Below, in pieces: positions 1 to 11,033 of a stretch of 64,000 bases of DNA. Positions within the stretch are counted from its first letter, which is position 1; every line of letters starts with the position of its first letter. Made by a program: the position numbers and the translations under genes. The stretch lies in contig BCIK01000026.1 in the NCBI GenBank assembly GCA_039545295.1, forward strand, positions 151,132 through 215,131. Direction: 5' to 3'. Source of the stretch: Udeniomyces pyricola (lineage: Eukaryota; Basidiomycota; Tremellomycetes; Cystofilobasidiales; Mrakiaceae). The notes below the pieces were generated by a model. It was not told the origin of the DNA. It was given only the letters and a program-made list of their open reading frames with translations, and did no database searches.

Positions 1-1293
1 CCCCAGTTGAATCCCAGACCTTTTCTCACTACGTTTTGCTGTAGAAATCAAGCGTTTGATGAGGAGACGAGGATGTCGAACTATTGGTAAGTACACGTTG
101 GAGTTCAACAAGGGCTCGGATCGGATACAAGGGCTACATGAAGGACAGACTTCTTTTCTTCGATCTGATCAGAAAGAGTGGAAGGGGCTGGGGAGTCAGT
201 ACATCATGCCTCGTAAAAGGAGATATCAGACGCGGAAGAGGACAAATCTGCTCACTGCCGGCACAGACGAGCGTGACTGGCAACGTGACGACTTCAAACT
301 TGGACTTGAGGTCTTTGAGCGAGAGACTGAGCGGGTTCTTGACCATGCTATATCATTCGAACGAAATAGAAAAAAAAAAGAAAAGAAAAAAACACAAACA
401 GATTAACACTATACCAGCCATGACCTGCTGCGCGCAAATGGGTTTTTCTTTGCTTTTTTTTTTTGGGGGGGGGGGAGAGAGATGTAGATGGAGTGGGTTT
501 TCTCACCCTCCAACTTCGACCTTCCACTTGGCCGCAAGGTCCGCGTCGACTTTGGGAACGTTGCCATGGGATCGAACGTAAAAGAGCTCGGAAGGCGTGA
601 TAAAGCCCGATTGGAAAAGGTCTGGAAGAGGCGCTTCGGTGTTGTAGGGGTGCTATTGATGCGAGTTGACGTTTTGTGAATGAGAAGACAAAGGAAGAGA
701 GGCAAAAAAAAAAGGAGAGGCATGGATGGAGGAGGAGGAGGGATGCGAGATATCGGTGCCAATGAAAAAGCAGATCAGTAGTGGATTTTTAATTTCTATT
801 GTTTTTTTATTTTACCCTTCGCATATCCCTAAATCCACGCATTTGACAGTGCTAGAGACACCATCAAGCGAACAAAGCTCCTATCTATCCTCACTTGACA
901 AAGGTCGAAGAGGAGGAATGGACAACGGTACTTCTCGGGATTGATCTAGAGTGACTGTCGACTGACCTTGCCTGTCAATCGGATGAGTCGCTCATCCCTG
1001 TTAATCCAATCGTCTGGCACGCCTACATCGCTCGGTCTAGTCAGCACCTTGAGCGGCGGCATGGTCGGATATGCTTCATGTACTTGTGGGATCGTCGTCG
1101 AGGCGTAATCGGGTCGAAGCGAAGCGGGGAGTGCATAACCTTCTTGTGGCGATGCAAGCTCGGGTTTAGGAGAAGAAGGGAAAGAAGGCGATGAGGAGGA
1201 AGAGACGGAGGATCCTGGGGAAGAGGATTCGGAAGGAGAAAAGGTGGAGGATGAAGAGGGGGAGGGAGGAGAAGTCGAGGAGGGAGACGACAT
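1..1293 (-). CDS. niaD: Assimilatory nitrate reductase, N-terminal part (runs off left edge)
   Basis: Reduces nitrate to nitrite in the cytosol, using molybdopterin, heme and FAD, as the first enzymatic step of nitrate assimilation. Only the first 205 or so residues are inside the window. I assemble five exons: 1293-967, 652-507, 347-256, 164-151 and 38-1. Joined, they give a Ser/Pro-rich leader of about 50 residues and then family strings of the molybdopterin domain: ERLIRLTGKHPYNTEAPL, ELFYVRSHGNVPKVDADL and LPVTLVCAGNRRKEQN, ending in GFNWG. All introns are GT-AG and the phases fit. Exon 4 is only 14 nt and carries most of NRRKE. The start is the first Met of the leader; the leader is not conserved, so a later start cannot be excluded. 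Nitrite reductase and the transporter lie 13 kb and more to the right. GATA motifs upstream fit nitrogen regulation. Confidence 0.93.
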
Positions 1294-2100
1294 GTTGAGG
1301 ACAATAGTGAGTTATAGAGGAATCGACTGGATCTGGTTGGATGGTCGGTTGGTGTCAGCAGCACAGGCTAACAGTGCGATGATGAGTGTAGACAGCAACG
1401 AAGTATCATTGAATCGGGCCTCCACGTTCTCTCTATCTATCAGCAGAAATCCCAGGGGGGAGGCTTTCCAACCCAGGAACGAAGAACGAGGCCAGGGAGG
1501 AGGGCGCCAGGAGTATCTATCGAGAGCAAATGATAAGGACAGGGACGGAGCTCGCTCCCGCGACTCGAGATAAGAGAAATACCAAGGTGGTGCGCCTTGT
1601 TGCGTATTGATGCCGCGGCCTATCTTAGCCTTGAACCGCCGCTATGGCCGATGGCCAATATGATATAATGGAATCTGGGATGAGGAATCTATCAGCGTGG
1701 AGTAAATTTACACGAACGGAAGGAGGAATGCGTGAGGCAAGCATAAGGAATTGTCGAAGTTGGCGCGAGACGATAGGGTTGTGGCTCGATGTCATCATGA
1801 TGTCCAGATTGATTTCCAGGTGCATATGTACAATCAACAATCGAATTGATCAACGCGCATAGCATGCAGACCGAACCTGGTGTGTACGTAACGCGGTTCC
1901 TATATACGTAGCCCCTTCGAGTTTCAAACGCCGAAGGAGTGGTGGGATAAGTCACGTCCGACCGCATCGGCGGCGCGTTAATTAATTGTCGTACATAAAT
2001 AATGCATATCATGCATCATGATCCGTACAATTTAATCCTGCATCGATCCAAGCTCCAAGCTCCAAAGACTGACTAGATATCAGACCCGGTACTGCTAGTA
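1294..2100 (-). promoter_or_regulatory. Nitrate reductase upstream region with GATA-type motifs
   Basis: No credible gene is seen here. The stretch lies directly upstream of nitrate reductase and holds several GATA cores: TGATAAG near 1531, AGATAAG near 1568, GGATAAG near 1945, and TATC cores near 1429-1440, 1515 and 1621. Fungal nitrogen regulators of the AreA/NIT2 type bind such sites. That they work here is inferred. Confidence 0.45.
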
Positions 2101-2159
2101 GCGCAATGACGTCTATATGTATGTGCACTAGATAAAAAAACATCGTTTATACGTCGCTC

Positions 2160-2318
2160 TCCATGGCCAGAAATGGCAGCCAGGCAAGCACCGATTAAAG
2201 GCTTTTCGAGCCTCTCAGCCTTGTCCAACGCTTGACTGAGGCTTGTCTGACGCTTGTTCAGCCTCTTTCGAGGGTCTGTATGAACCTTGATGCCTGGCCT
2301 GCCATTTCTTGCCATGTC
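2160..2318. repeat. Imperfect long inverted repeat, MITE-like hairpin
   Basis: The left end (2161-2189) reads CATGGCCAGAAATGGCAGCC and onward; the right end (about 2290-2317), reverse-complemented, reads CATGGCAAGAAATGGCAGGC and onward. The arms match over about 28 bp with a few differences. The interior holds further short inverted and direct repeats built on AGGCTTGT, GCCTCT and TTCGAG. Total length is about 158 bp with no protein of its own. It could be a non-autonomous DNA transposon remnant or a structured regulatory hairpin. No clear target-site duplication is visible. Confidence 0.5.
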
Positions 2319-2980
2319 GCCGTGACAATATCAATATCAATCCTGGAACATCCTACAAGGTAGTACAAACTCGACTCAAGCCCTTGTTCGTCAAGTACAA
2401 AAGAACCAAGTAAATCACGGAGATTCAGTAGTTGATCACATCATATCACGCTGTCGTTTGCAATCGGCGCGAGGAGAAACTTTCATGGCAAGGCGCCAAG
2501 AATTGGCCAAGTCGACACGAGTCAGAGCTACATAGATAGATAGACAGATATATATATATATATATATTCGCACATCCGACTATATATGTACGGTCGAGCT
2601 CGATCATGGACGAGTGAAGCATGAGACGACATATAGATATATATGTATAAGAATATCGATGCAAATGAAACTAAAGAGGCGGCAGGAGCTAGCGAGTGAA
2701 TGGACTAATTGCTCGTCGTGCGCCGGGCCAGGCCGAAACTCGACGGATCGAGGTGCATGGTACGTACTACTTGGTACTGACGGGATGATGCATGCAAAGA
2801 CGCAGAGTATATATAAATAGGTGATGATAGTAGAAGATGGATCCAAGAATTGAAAGAGAGATACATAAACCCAAGATATGAATTGGCAATGAGAAGCAAC
2901 TATAAAAAAGGGAGGGGGGGGGGGAAGGAAACGCGGAAGGGATGAAGTAAAGCAATGTCGGTTCGAGGATATACGTGTAC
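2319..2980. other. Intergenic stretch with GATA/TA microsatellite
   Basis: No gene is seen. It lies past the 3' end of the Ser-rich gene. It contains a (GATA)n run passing into (TA)n at about 2533-2567, several other short TA repeats, and a poly-G run near 2911-2922. Confidence 0.5.
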
Positions 2981-4815
2981 CTAACGTTCATCGTGAGATT
3001 GTTGGTGATGACTATCTCCGTCGATGGTGGTAGGGAGTGCAGGATGTGGTGATGTCGATATAGTTGAAACACCAGTGGGTGATGAGAGGAGATGTGGACT
3101 GGGTGTTGGTGAAAGGAGCGGATCGGGTCGGAGGGGAGGATATCCCGTGGGAACAAAGATCTCAGGAGCTGAACAGCGACGACCCGGACTGATAGGGAGT
3201 GAAGAAGCAGACTTGTGACTCGAGAAACCAGAAGGGGTGTGGATATCTTGTTCGGGGGGAGGGGGCGTGAGACGTGTCGTTTGGGAAAGAAGGGGAGACG
3301 TAGGGATGTTGGGGTCCTGAGGAGGGTTGTAGGAAGAGGCAATCGTGATGTTGTATGGCCCGAGGTTGGGTGAAGATTCGATAGACAGAATTGGAGAAGA
3401 GACCAAGGACGAAGACGGAGAGGAAGTCATGGAAGAGGAAGCGGATGCCGCAAGAATATTGCTGTATTGGGATGAGGATGAAGACATAGATGAGCCAGAG
3501 GCGGATGGCGATGGATATGTAGAGAAATAAGGTTGAATCGTCGGCGTCGTCGTCGTGACAGTTAACCCTTGAGATGGAGTAATGAGCGTTGGCTGTGTCG
3601 TGGACAAACTCTTGTGGTTGATAGAAGGCGGCACAATGGTAGTTGTAGCGGAGGAGGATGAAGACGAGGACGTTGGAGGCAAAAACGATCGACCGAATGA
3701 CAGGGAGGACGGAAGGCAACTCGACGTGGGAACAAAGTCGTTGGAAGGCGAGCTACTACTACTGTTGATGCTGAGGGTTGCCATGGAAGAAGTCGACGGG
3801 ATGAATGATGCCGACGAAGACGAGGAAGCGAAGGACAAGGCGTTGCCTCCATGGGAGCTCGAACTATTTCCATTGCTACCACTCTGACTGCTGCTGCTAC
3901 TCACACCACTACTGCTTCCTCCAGTCCCTCCACGCCCACTGGAGACATTCGAGTAGCTCCCTCCGCTGTTAGTCCGAGGTCTCGATCCCATCCAGTACAC
4001 TCCTCCAGCCGCGACTGGGTTAGGGCCGTATCCATTATCTTCCCTCTCGCTTCCGCTTCCCCCACTTCCGCTTCCACTCGAACTGACACTCCCTCTTCTC
4101 TCTCGTCGTCCACTGTGAGTGTTACGGTAATGAGCCAACGAGCCAGTGCCAGACATGGCGGGAGAGGAAGATGAGGGCGTAGGAGGTGGTTGTTTGGATC
4201 GAGCGTGGAACGGAGACGAGGCGTTCTGAATGTAGCTGCTGTTGATGAGACGCGTGGGAATAGGAGAATTGACTTGGGGGTTATGTAGTAGAGACGTGGG
4301 GTGATGAAGAGGGGTGGACGGAAGGCGTCGAACTGGGAAGCGAACGTTACAGACCCGAAGAAAGAGACAGAAAAGCGTGACATACAAATTAGTCCTGTTA
4401 TCGCTCACTCCAAGGAACAACTCTTCTCGCCAACTAGATGTTGTTCAAACGGAACGGGATGATCTGAGTCTGATGAGCTATACTTACGAGGAACACGGGC
4501 AAATGCACTCGGTGGTAGTTGTGGTGGTTGTCCGGCTACCACAAGACCTCCGGAATGACCGGCCGCCGGGCCCAAGGTGTTCGCACCTCCCCCACTGGCT
4601 GGGAAACCTCCGGCAGCTGCCCCAAGTTTGACGTTACTAGCGTGTGGTACGCTTCCACTGCGAGTGTGGTGAACAAACGAAGAAATAGGACCGGAATCCG
4701 TGCCATTCGTGGGATCGACCAGGGCGACGGTGGGATGACTTTGGGCGTGCGGGCGTCGGCGGACAAAGGCCCCATCATCGGCAGTATTGGCGCGGGGAAG
4801 ACCAGGGCGGGACAT
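2981..4815 (-). CDS. Ser-rich low-complexity protein, function unknown
   Basis: Two exons (4815-4488 and 4332-2981) joined by a GT-AG intron give 559 residues. The N-terminal 110 residues are mixed in composition (starting MSRPGLPRANTADDG). The rest is dominated by Ser, Pro, Thr and Gly, with poly-Ser tracts and no membrane segment or catalytic motif that I can name. Possible basophilic phosphorylation sites occur (RRERRGSVSS and RRCSAPEIF), which together with the disorder would suit a regulatory or scaffold protein; that is inference. The start is the first Met of the exon that supplies the phase-matched donor. It lies between nitrate reductase and uricase on the same strand, and nothing in it shows a nitrogen role. 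Confidence 0.7.
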
Positions 4816-5902
4816 GACCTGTTCGAGACGCGGGGGTAGAGGAAAACAAGTACGAAATGTACGTGAGGCACGCGAGCGAAGTTGAAGAAGTGTAGGGAGC
4901 GAGGGCGGATGGTGGATGATGGATGGTGGTGACCAGTGTCTTTTCGCCGGTGGCAAGGCCACGTGGGTGGTCGAGGGGCGGCTAGGTATGGTGTGTTCGC
5001 GTGAGCAGTGTGTAGTGTCCTCAGAAGGGATGAGTGCCCTGAGTGTGGACTGCGTAGGGCGCTGATGTGAAGGAAGAAAATGCGGCGCTCGCAGTGGGTG
5101 GTGGTTGACTGTACCTGACGGTAGAGATATATATATATATGACACGTCGATCGATACGTCCATTGACTCCAAACATCGCTCTCGACAGTTGACAGACGTT
5201 TGCGGCGCGTCCGACCGTCAGAGGGATCGGCACATTTCGGCAAGCTAAGGACTACCGGGAGCTGATCCAACTCTCGCTGACGTCTTTGACACCAACGATC
5301 GACAGTGGCGCCCGCGTGCGCGTCCTCATGCATCATGACCGCGTGTGTGTCTAGCGCCTAGCATGATGATCACCGGTCACCGGTCACAACCATCCGAGTA
5401 TGTAGTATATTGCGTCTCGCGCGGTACTCATGATCATCCTGAGAAGCTGCCTGACCTGTGCAAGGATCAATTACGCCTCCATCCTCAACAGTTCGATCGA
5501 TCAGACCGCGTAGTATTCATCCAGGTTCTCAACATACATCAGGGGGACTGGCTGAGAACAAGTTTATCAGCTGCAGTGAGTATATGTCCGTCAGTTGACG
5601 TTTGACAGTTGTTGTACTCGATATGCTTCCTCTTCTGCTCATGCTGCACTCGGCCCACGTCATCATCGTCATCGTCGAGTCGTCCCTCGATTGTTGAAGC
5701 TAGCTCTATTATCAAGTAGACTTGCATCTCGTCGACACTAGCGCTATTGCTTCTTTCCCGATATGTCCAATATCTGTTTCTCCTCACTCACTCATTCTCC
5801 CATAAGCCGATTGAAACCCGCAAAACAATCAAACAGGTCCAAATAGAACACGGCGAAGAATTCCCCCCTTTCAAGGTACTCTCTCCTATAATCGAGCCCA
5901 CT
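4816..5902. other. Intergenic, upstream of the Ser-rich gene
   Basis: No supported gene. It contains a (TA)n tract near 5127-5140, followed on the minus strand by pyrimidine-rich sequence before the Ser-rich start at 4815. The right part is the 3' flank of uricase. Short reading frames here lack conserved strings. Confidence 0.4.
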
Positions 5903-7579
5903 CTACTTCCTTCTTGAGATCGTCGCCTCGATCAACCCACTCGGCGCGGCAACGGGCATGAAAACCTCGACGAGCCCTTCTCGACCTTTTCCATTCTCGA
6001 GCTTGAACGGCGAAAGGTCGACCGGACTAGAACGATTCGCAATCAACCACACAAAGAAAGAGGAGCGAATCAGTATGGATTAGCGGAGATGGGGAGGGGG
6101 GGAGGAGGAGGAAAAAAAAAAACTGGGCATGACCCAAAGAAAGGATTACGGGATCGTACAGGTAGTGCGAGTTGGGAAGGGAGAAAGAGACGTCTTGGGT
6201 TGGCGCAGCTCGGGACAGGATCGTTTGACCTGCTCGGTAGACCGTCGCCTTTGGAGAGCAAGTAGTAAGAAAAGAAGGTAAACGGATGATCACAAAACAA
6301 TCAGTCATCTGCTTTTTTTTTTTTCAAATTTCTCTTGACTTAGTCAATGATCAACCGATTGAGGTTCCACCCGTTCGGATGATTCACCTGAACGCTTGCC
6401 GAATCATCCGTTGCAAAGACTTCCAAGACCGTGTTCCGTGCCGTCGTCGCGGTCTCGGTAAACTTGGTCTCGAGATCAATCTGCGCGAGGTTGGCGGCAG
6501 AGAGGGCGATAGTGGATGGGAGCGGAACCGTGTATTTGAGAGTGATGGAGGTGGAAAAGATGCGATCGTCGACCTCTGATAGCATACATGCGATAGGCGA
6601 CATGGCATGTCACGATAGGACGATGATCAGTACTCTGTGTCTATTCACTACTGTCCACCCCACGCGCAAAACGATTTCTAACAAACTTACCAGGCAACGT
6701 CGTGAACTCATCCCTGACAAAGTTGGTAAAGGCGCTTCCTCCACTCTTGAGAACCAAGAGATCCTTGAGACCGGCTGTGACGGTTCCGACCAGAGGGTTG
6801 TTGGGTGAGGCAGCGGACCGAGCGACCGAGATGGAGATGGTCTTCTTCTCGGTTCCGTCCCGAAGGAATGAGTGAGGGTGGGGGCCAGAAGTGCCCGGAA
6901 CCTGGAACAGAAGCAAAAATAAATCGGCCATCATGCAACGATCAGATCGTTAGGATGTACGCAATCTATGTACGGCCTGTTCAAGAGACAGAAAGAGGGA
7001 AACGAAGAAGGGAAACACCCACATCAATCCTCGACCACTTTCCAACCTCTCCTTCCACCTCCACTTTTTCGATCCACCCATACTTCTCCAGGAAGTGACA
7101 CCCAAGCTCGAGTCCAAACAGCTCGGGAGTGAGGACGTGAGCGGAGGTTTTGGCGAGGATATACGTGGTATTCTTGATGGAGTCCGTCGCGACGATCGAA
7201 GTGTTATCGGCGTGAGTGTAAGAGCGGGCGACATCGCCATGAAGTAGGACACGAAGGGTGTATTCGATCACTGACCGGTTCAGACAAGGTTAAAGATGAC
7301 AGAGATGGATGAGCTTGGCTATCGGGATGTATACGTGTGAGGTTGTAGACAGATCTCCTGTGATCCGACGCGAGGGCTCGAGAAGTCGATAACTGATCGG
7401 ATGAATCCGACCCGACGAACAAAGACAGACGACGCACCGTGCTGCAGACCGCTAGGCTCTCGAACGACTCGACAAACACGAACAAGATCTTTGCCATAGC
7501 GAGAGAAAGAAAGGAAGCCAGGTCCGGCAATCTCGGAGAGGGATTCTTGCTGGGCAGGAAGGGGAGCAGGGGTCGACAT
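5903..7579 (-). CDS. uaZ: Urate oxidase (uricase)
   Basis: Oxidises uric acid to 5-hydroxyisourate, the entry to allantoin and ammonium in purine breakdown, normally inside peroxisomes. About six exons can be joined. Near the N-terminus is FSRYGKDLVRVCRVVRE. The next exon has the uricase hallmark IVATDSIKNTTYILAK, which includes the catalytic Thr, and then HFLEKYGWIEKVEVEGE. Later exons give DDRIFSTSITLKY, PTQDVSFSLPNSHYLY and, last, LVEVFMPVAAPSGLIEATIS. These match uricase order and the family's usual length of about 300 residues. The C-terminus reads ISRRK and lacks the common SKL-type peroxisomal signal. I prefer the start at 7579 over an in-frame Met six codons upstream at 7597 because it gives the shorter family-like leader. 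GATA motifs lie just upstream. Confidence 0.92.
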
Positions 7580-8178
7580 GATTGGGGTAGGGTGCAATTG
7601 ATAAGCGAGAGGGAGATGGATGGATGGATGGGTGGTTGGACGATGGGTGTGGTGTGAACCGGCTTGAAGGATTGCGATGACCTTGAGAGAGTGAGAGTTG
7701 AGACGAAAGGGTATGAGATAAGATGCAAGACGACCAAGTGATGTGTGACGAGATAAAAGGTGTGACTGTAGAAGGTGGATGAAGGGAATGATATAGACAA
7801 AGATAGCTGAGATCGAGTCCGTGCGCGGAAGTCCAAGTCAATTGGAATCGTCGGATGAGATGCGATCCGAAACCCGATGAGCCCCATATATATCTGTTAA
7901 CATACTGCCCAGATGCCGTGACTGTATTGACTTTCGTAAGCGTCTCATGCAGCTTTGTTAATTTAAAAAGTATTGTCTTGTCTCAATGCGTCAACGTTGC
8001 CTGGAAAAGCCGTCCTTCGCACTTCTCTTATAGCCATGGCCTGTAGTCAACTATGCTGCGGGGGGTTGTGTCATGATTGAACGGCACTTTGAATCTATAG
8101 TCATGCCTTCGCGCATGCCGCACGCTAACTCCACCATCCAAAACACGTTCCCCCTTCTCACTCTATCTCTCAGCCCTC
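7580..8178 (-). promoter_or_regulatory. Uricase upstream region with GATA motifs
   Basis: A 599-bp gap between the RNase H2 stop and the uricase start. TGATAAG at about 7599, AGATAAG at about 7716 and AGATAAA at about 7751 lie within 180 bp of the uricase start. They suit nitrogen-catabolite control by a GATA factor, by analogy with other fungi. No further gene is seen. Confidence 0.45.
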
Positions 8179-10368
8179 TCAAAGCTGTCCGACTGTCTTG
8201 AGGCCAACCTCCTTCCAGACACGCGTTCGTTCGCGCTCGGCGATGGCCTCTTTGCTCGCGCTGAAGAACGACTTGCGACCGCCTCCTTGTGGACCTTGGT
8301 CGATCCTATAAGAGCCACCAAAAAGAAACAGAAAAAGAAAGGCCGGAAGAAGCACATGGCCACGAAGAGTGAACCGACAACGATGAATGACGGTTCAGGA
8401 TGAATAGCTAAACGACCGGAATCATGAAGTATGCGGGCGTATCAATCTAGTCAGAGTACATACCATCGGACAGTATGAGCTTCTTTCTCTAGGAGAACCT
8501 TGGATGTCGCCCATGAGAACCGGACGACTGAGGGGAACCCAAACGTCTTGTCGAGCGATTCGACAAGGTACCGTTTTGTCGTTGGATCTGTCAAGCCCGA
8601 GTTAGTGGACCGTCGATGGAGATCATCAAGCATATGCAATGTTAATGATGCGTCCGACATCAAATGAGCTGAGTGCGAAGGGGAAAACGGAAAAGAGTTG
8701 TTCCAATGGGACATGACGTACCAGAAGGATACCCTGATCCCAACCCATTCTTCACGATCTTTACTTCGGCTACGTCGACCTCTTCCGTGTCCGTCTCAGC
8801 TTGCGATTCTTCTGCTTCTTCGACTTCCTCTCCGACCTTGAGCAGCTTCTGCTTGCCTTTCACCTTGGCAGGTTTTCCCTTGGGACCGTCTACTTTTCGT
8901 TTCTTGGCGGGAGGAGGCGCTGGATCCGTCCTGGGTACGTTTTCACATTCCTTTTCGTCCAGAAGTAGAACGTCTGTCGTTGATGACGTTGAGGTAAAAG
9001 AGGTAGTCGGAGCTAGGGACGTTGCGATAGAGGTAGGGTGGAGGTGCGACAGGCTAGCTGCCAAAGTAGGTGCCCCGGGATTTAGAAGAACTTCGGGGTG
9101 GATCCAATGAGTAAGATAGCGATCACGAGTGATCTATAGATAAATGAATAAAAATCGCTGAGTCACGCCCAGTCAGATAGATGTCGCGAAACCACAGAGA
9201 GCTGAGGTTGGTGCCGTGCAATAGATGAAAAAGTCTTCAAAACAGGAACGTATTGTGAAGTGGGTGTGGGTAAAAAATGTGGATTCACGTACCTTGGCTG
9301 CGATGGAGGCCGCTCCGACAATCTTGAACAACGAGTCCGCTTTGGGACAGACAGTGAAAGTAATAGTGCTAATTTGAAACACAGGCCATGATTTTATAAA
9401 GTCAAATAAGGACCGACAACCAATGGCCGACAACTAATCTTTGACCACAACACGAGACAGAACAAAAGAGCCAAGACAAAGAAGGATGGTGTATACGCAC
9501 GGAAACAACGCCGTCAATTTCGCCTGATACGGTCCGCACGCTCCCAACGCATCGACATAACATTCTGCCACGTCGATCCCACGTCTCATGACCTCTCCGA
9601 TCAACAACACTGTCGCGTCCTCTGCCTGCTTGTTCAGGTTGACGGGGGATACGACGCGAAGCATGTCTCGCGAGATATCGGCGGGAGAAAGCACTCGGGT
9701 CGAGTAGTGAAGTTGATGGTAACCCTCGAGCAGATCAACATCGTCCTCTGTAGACTCGCCATCGATGTGACCGGGGAAAGATGGGTTCTCAAAGAGCGAG
9801 AAGAGATGATCCCGGGTAGCATGGGAGAGAGCTTTGGAGTCGTCAAACCCGAGGGTCTCGAGGGTCGGTTGGAAGGATTGAGGGGCGAACGCGCAGCCGT
9901 AAACCATGGGACCTGAAAAATCAATCAAGGGCAAAGAAGACAAGATCGTGGTTTTAGTAAGCTCAATGTACCCTTCGATAAGATCACACTATACAGTTGA
10001 ACGATGATCAAGTTTTTTTTTGTCTTGCCATACAACGTCAGCTGATCCAGTTTCGTCTTTCACGAATAGCAAGCTCGAAAGAGATACTTACCCAAGACGG
10101 GTCCTCGACCGGCTTCATCGATCCCCATGATCCACCTCTGCTTAGCCTTGCCTTGACCCTTATCCGACTCGGTTCGATCAGTAGTCTGCGCATCTTTGCT
10201 TTCGTTGGGACCATCCTCAGGGGGTTCGGAGCGCGCCGAGACGTTCGTGTCACCATCGTTGTGGCCGTCATCGAGTCGATAGGTCGACCTGGTCCAGTCG
10301 GAGATGGGAGAGTGAAACGTGTACGATGAATGGAGAGCAGAGATGGGACGGGGTACGACGGGATCCAT
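8179..10368 (-). CDS. RNH201: Ribonuclease H2 subunit A (catalytic)
   Basis: Cleaves the RNA strand of RNA-DNA hybrids and removes single ribonucleotides from DNA in the nucleus, as part of the RNase H2 complex. About six exons are visible. The first ends in IMGIDEAGRGPVLG and the second opens GPMVYGCAFAP, recreating the type 2 RNase H active-site motif. Further motifs follow in order: DDSKALSHATRDHLFS, ECYVDALGACGPYQAKL, TVCPKADSLFKIVGAASIAAKV and GSGYPS-DPTTKRYL. The last exon ends GRKSFFSASKEAIAER and stops at 8179-8181. An acidic and Lys-rich insert of roughly 90 residues lies between the RDRYLTHW region and GSGYPS, with a likely nuclear signal, PPAKKRKVDG. The N-terminal 70 residues are variable. 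ADE2 lies upstream on the same strand. Confidence 0.92.
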
Positions 10369-11033
10369 GGAAAAGATGAAGGACGTGGTACGATATCGCG
10401 AAGGTTAGGATGGGAATGTTGATGGAGGATCGATGGGAGTCGATGGATAATTAGTCGATCACTTTACGGTCATTACTTTGGGCCAACGCGTCCAATCGAG
10501 TTGACACGTATCGTGTTGACACGCGTCGCTCGAGCGCCAGTCCAAGCGTATCAATCATATGACATATCTGTCTTCAATTCTTAGTGACATTCATCCATCG
10601 CGTTCCCAATCACCGCTAACCTCGATCTTCATTCGTCTCACGGTCTTGACCAGCGGCAAGAAGGTACCACTATCGACCTGCAAGAACAATGGTACAGACA
10701 CGTCGACAGTGGTGCAATGTCGGTCGTGATAACTGTGGTAGGCCTTCCTGCGTCCTTGCCAGGAGCCACGATGACCTCTATATATCGTATAACACCAGAT
10801 GCCTCTTCGCAATTCCCAACGAGCTAGAGGATGCCGCCGGAAGTTGGATGTTGAACGTTGACCGGCAAATGATCGCTCTTTGCTTGCCACAGCTCTTCCC
10901 TTTCATACACCATTGGCTCTCTCAATCCCAACCCATACTCATCAAGAAAAAGAATTGAATCCAGATCGTATCCCTCTACACTTTCCTCTCTCAAACACCC
11001 CTTGTTTTTATTTTTCATCTTCTTCTTGTGGTT
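10369..11033. other. Intergenic between RNase H2 start and ADE2 stop
   Basis: A 665-bp gap that should hold the ADE2 3' UTR and the RNase H2 promoter. I see no conserved reading frame and no RNA gene. Confidence 0.4.
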
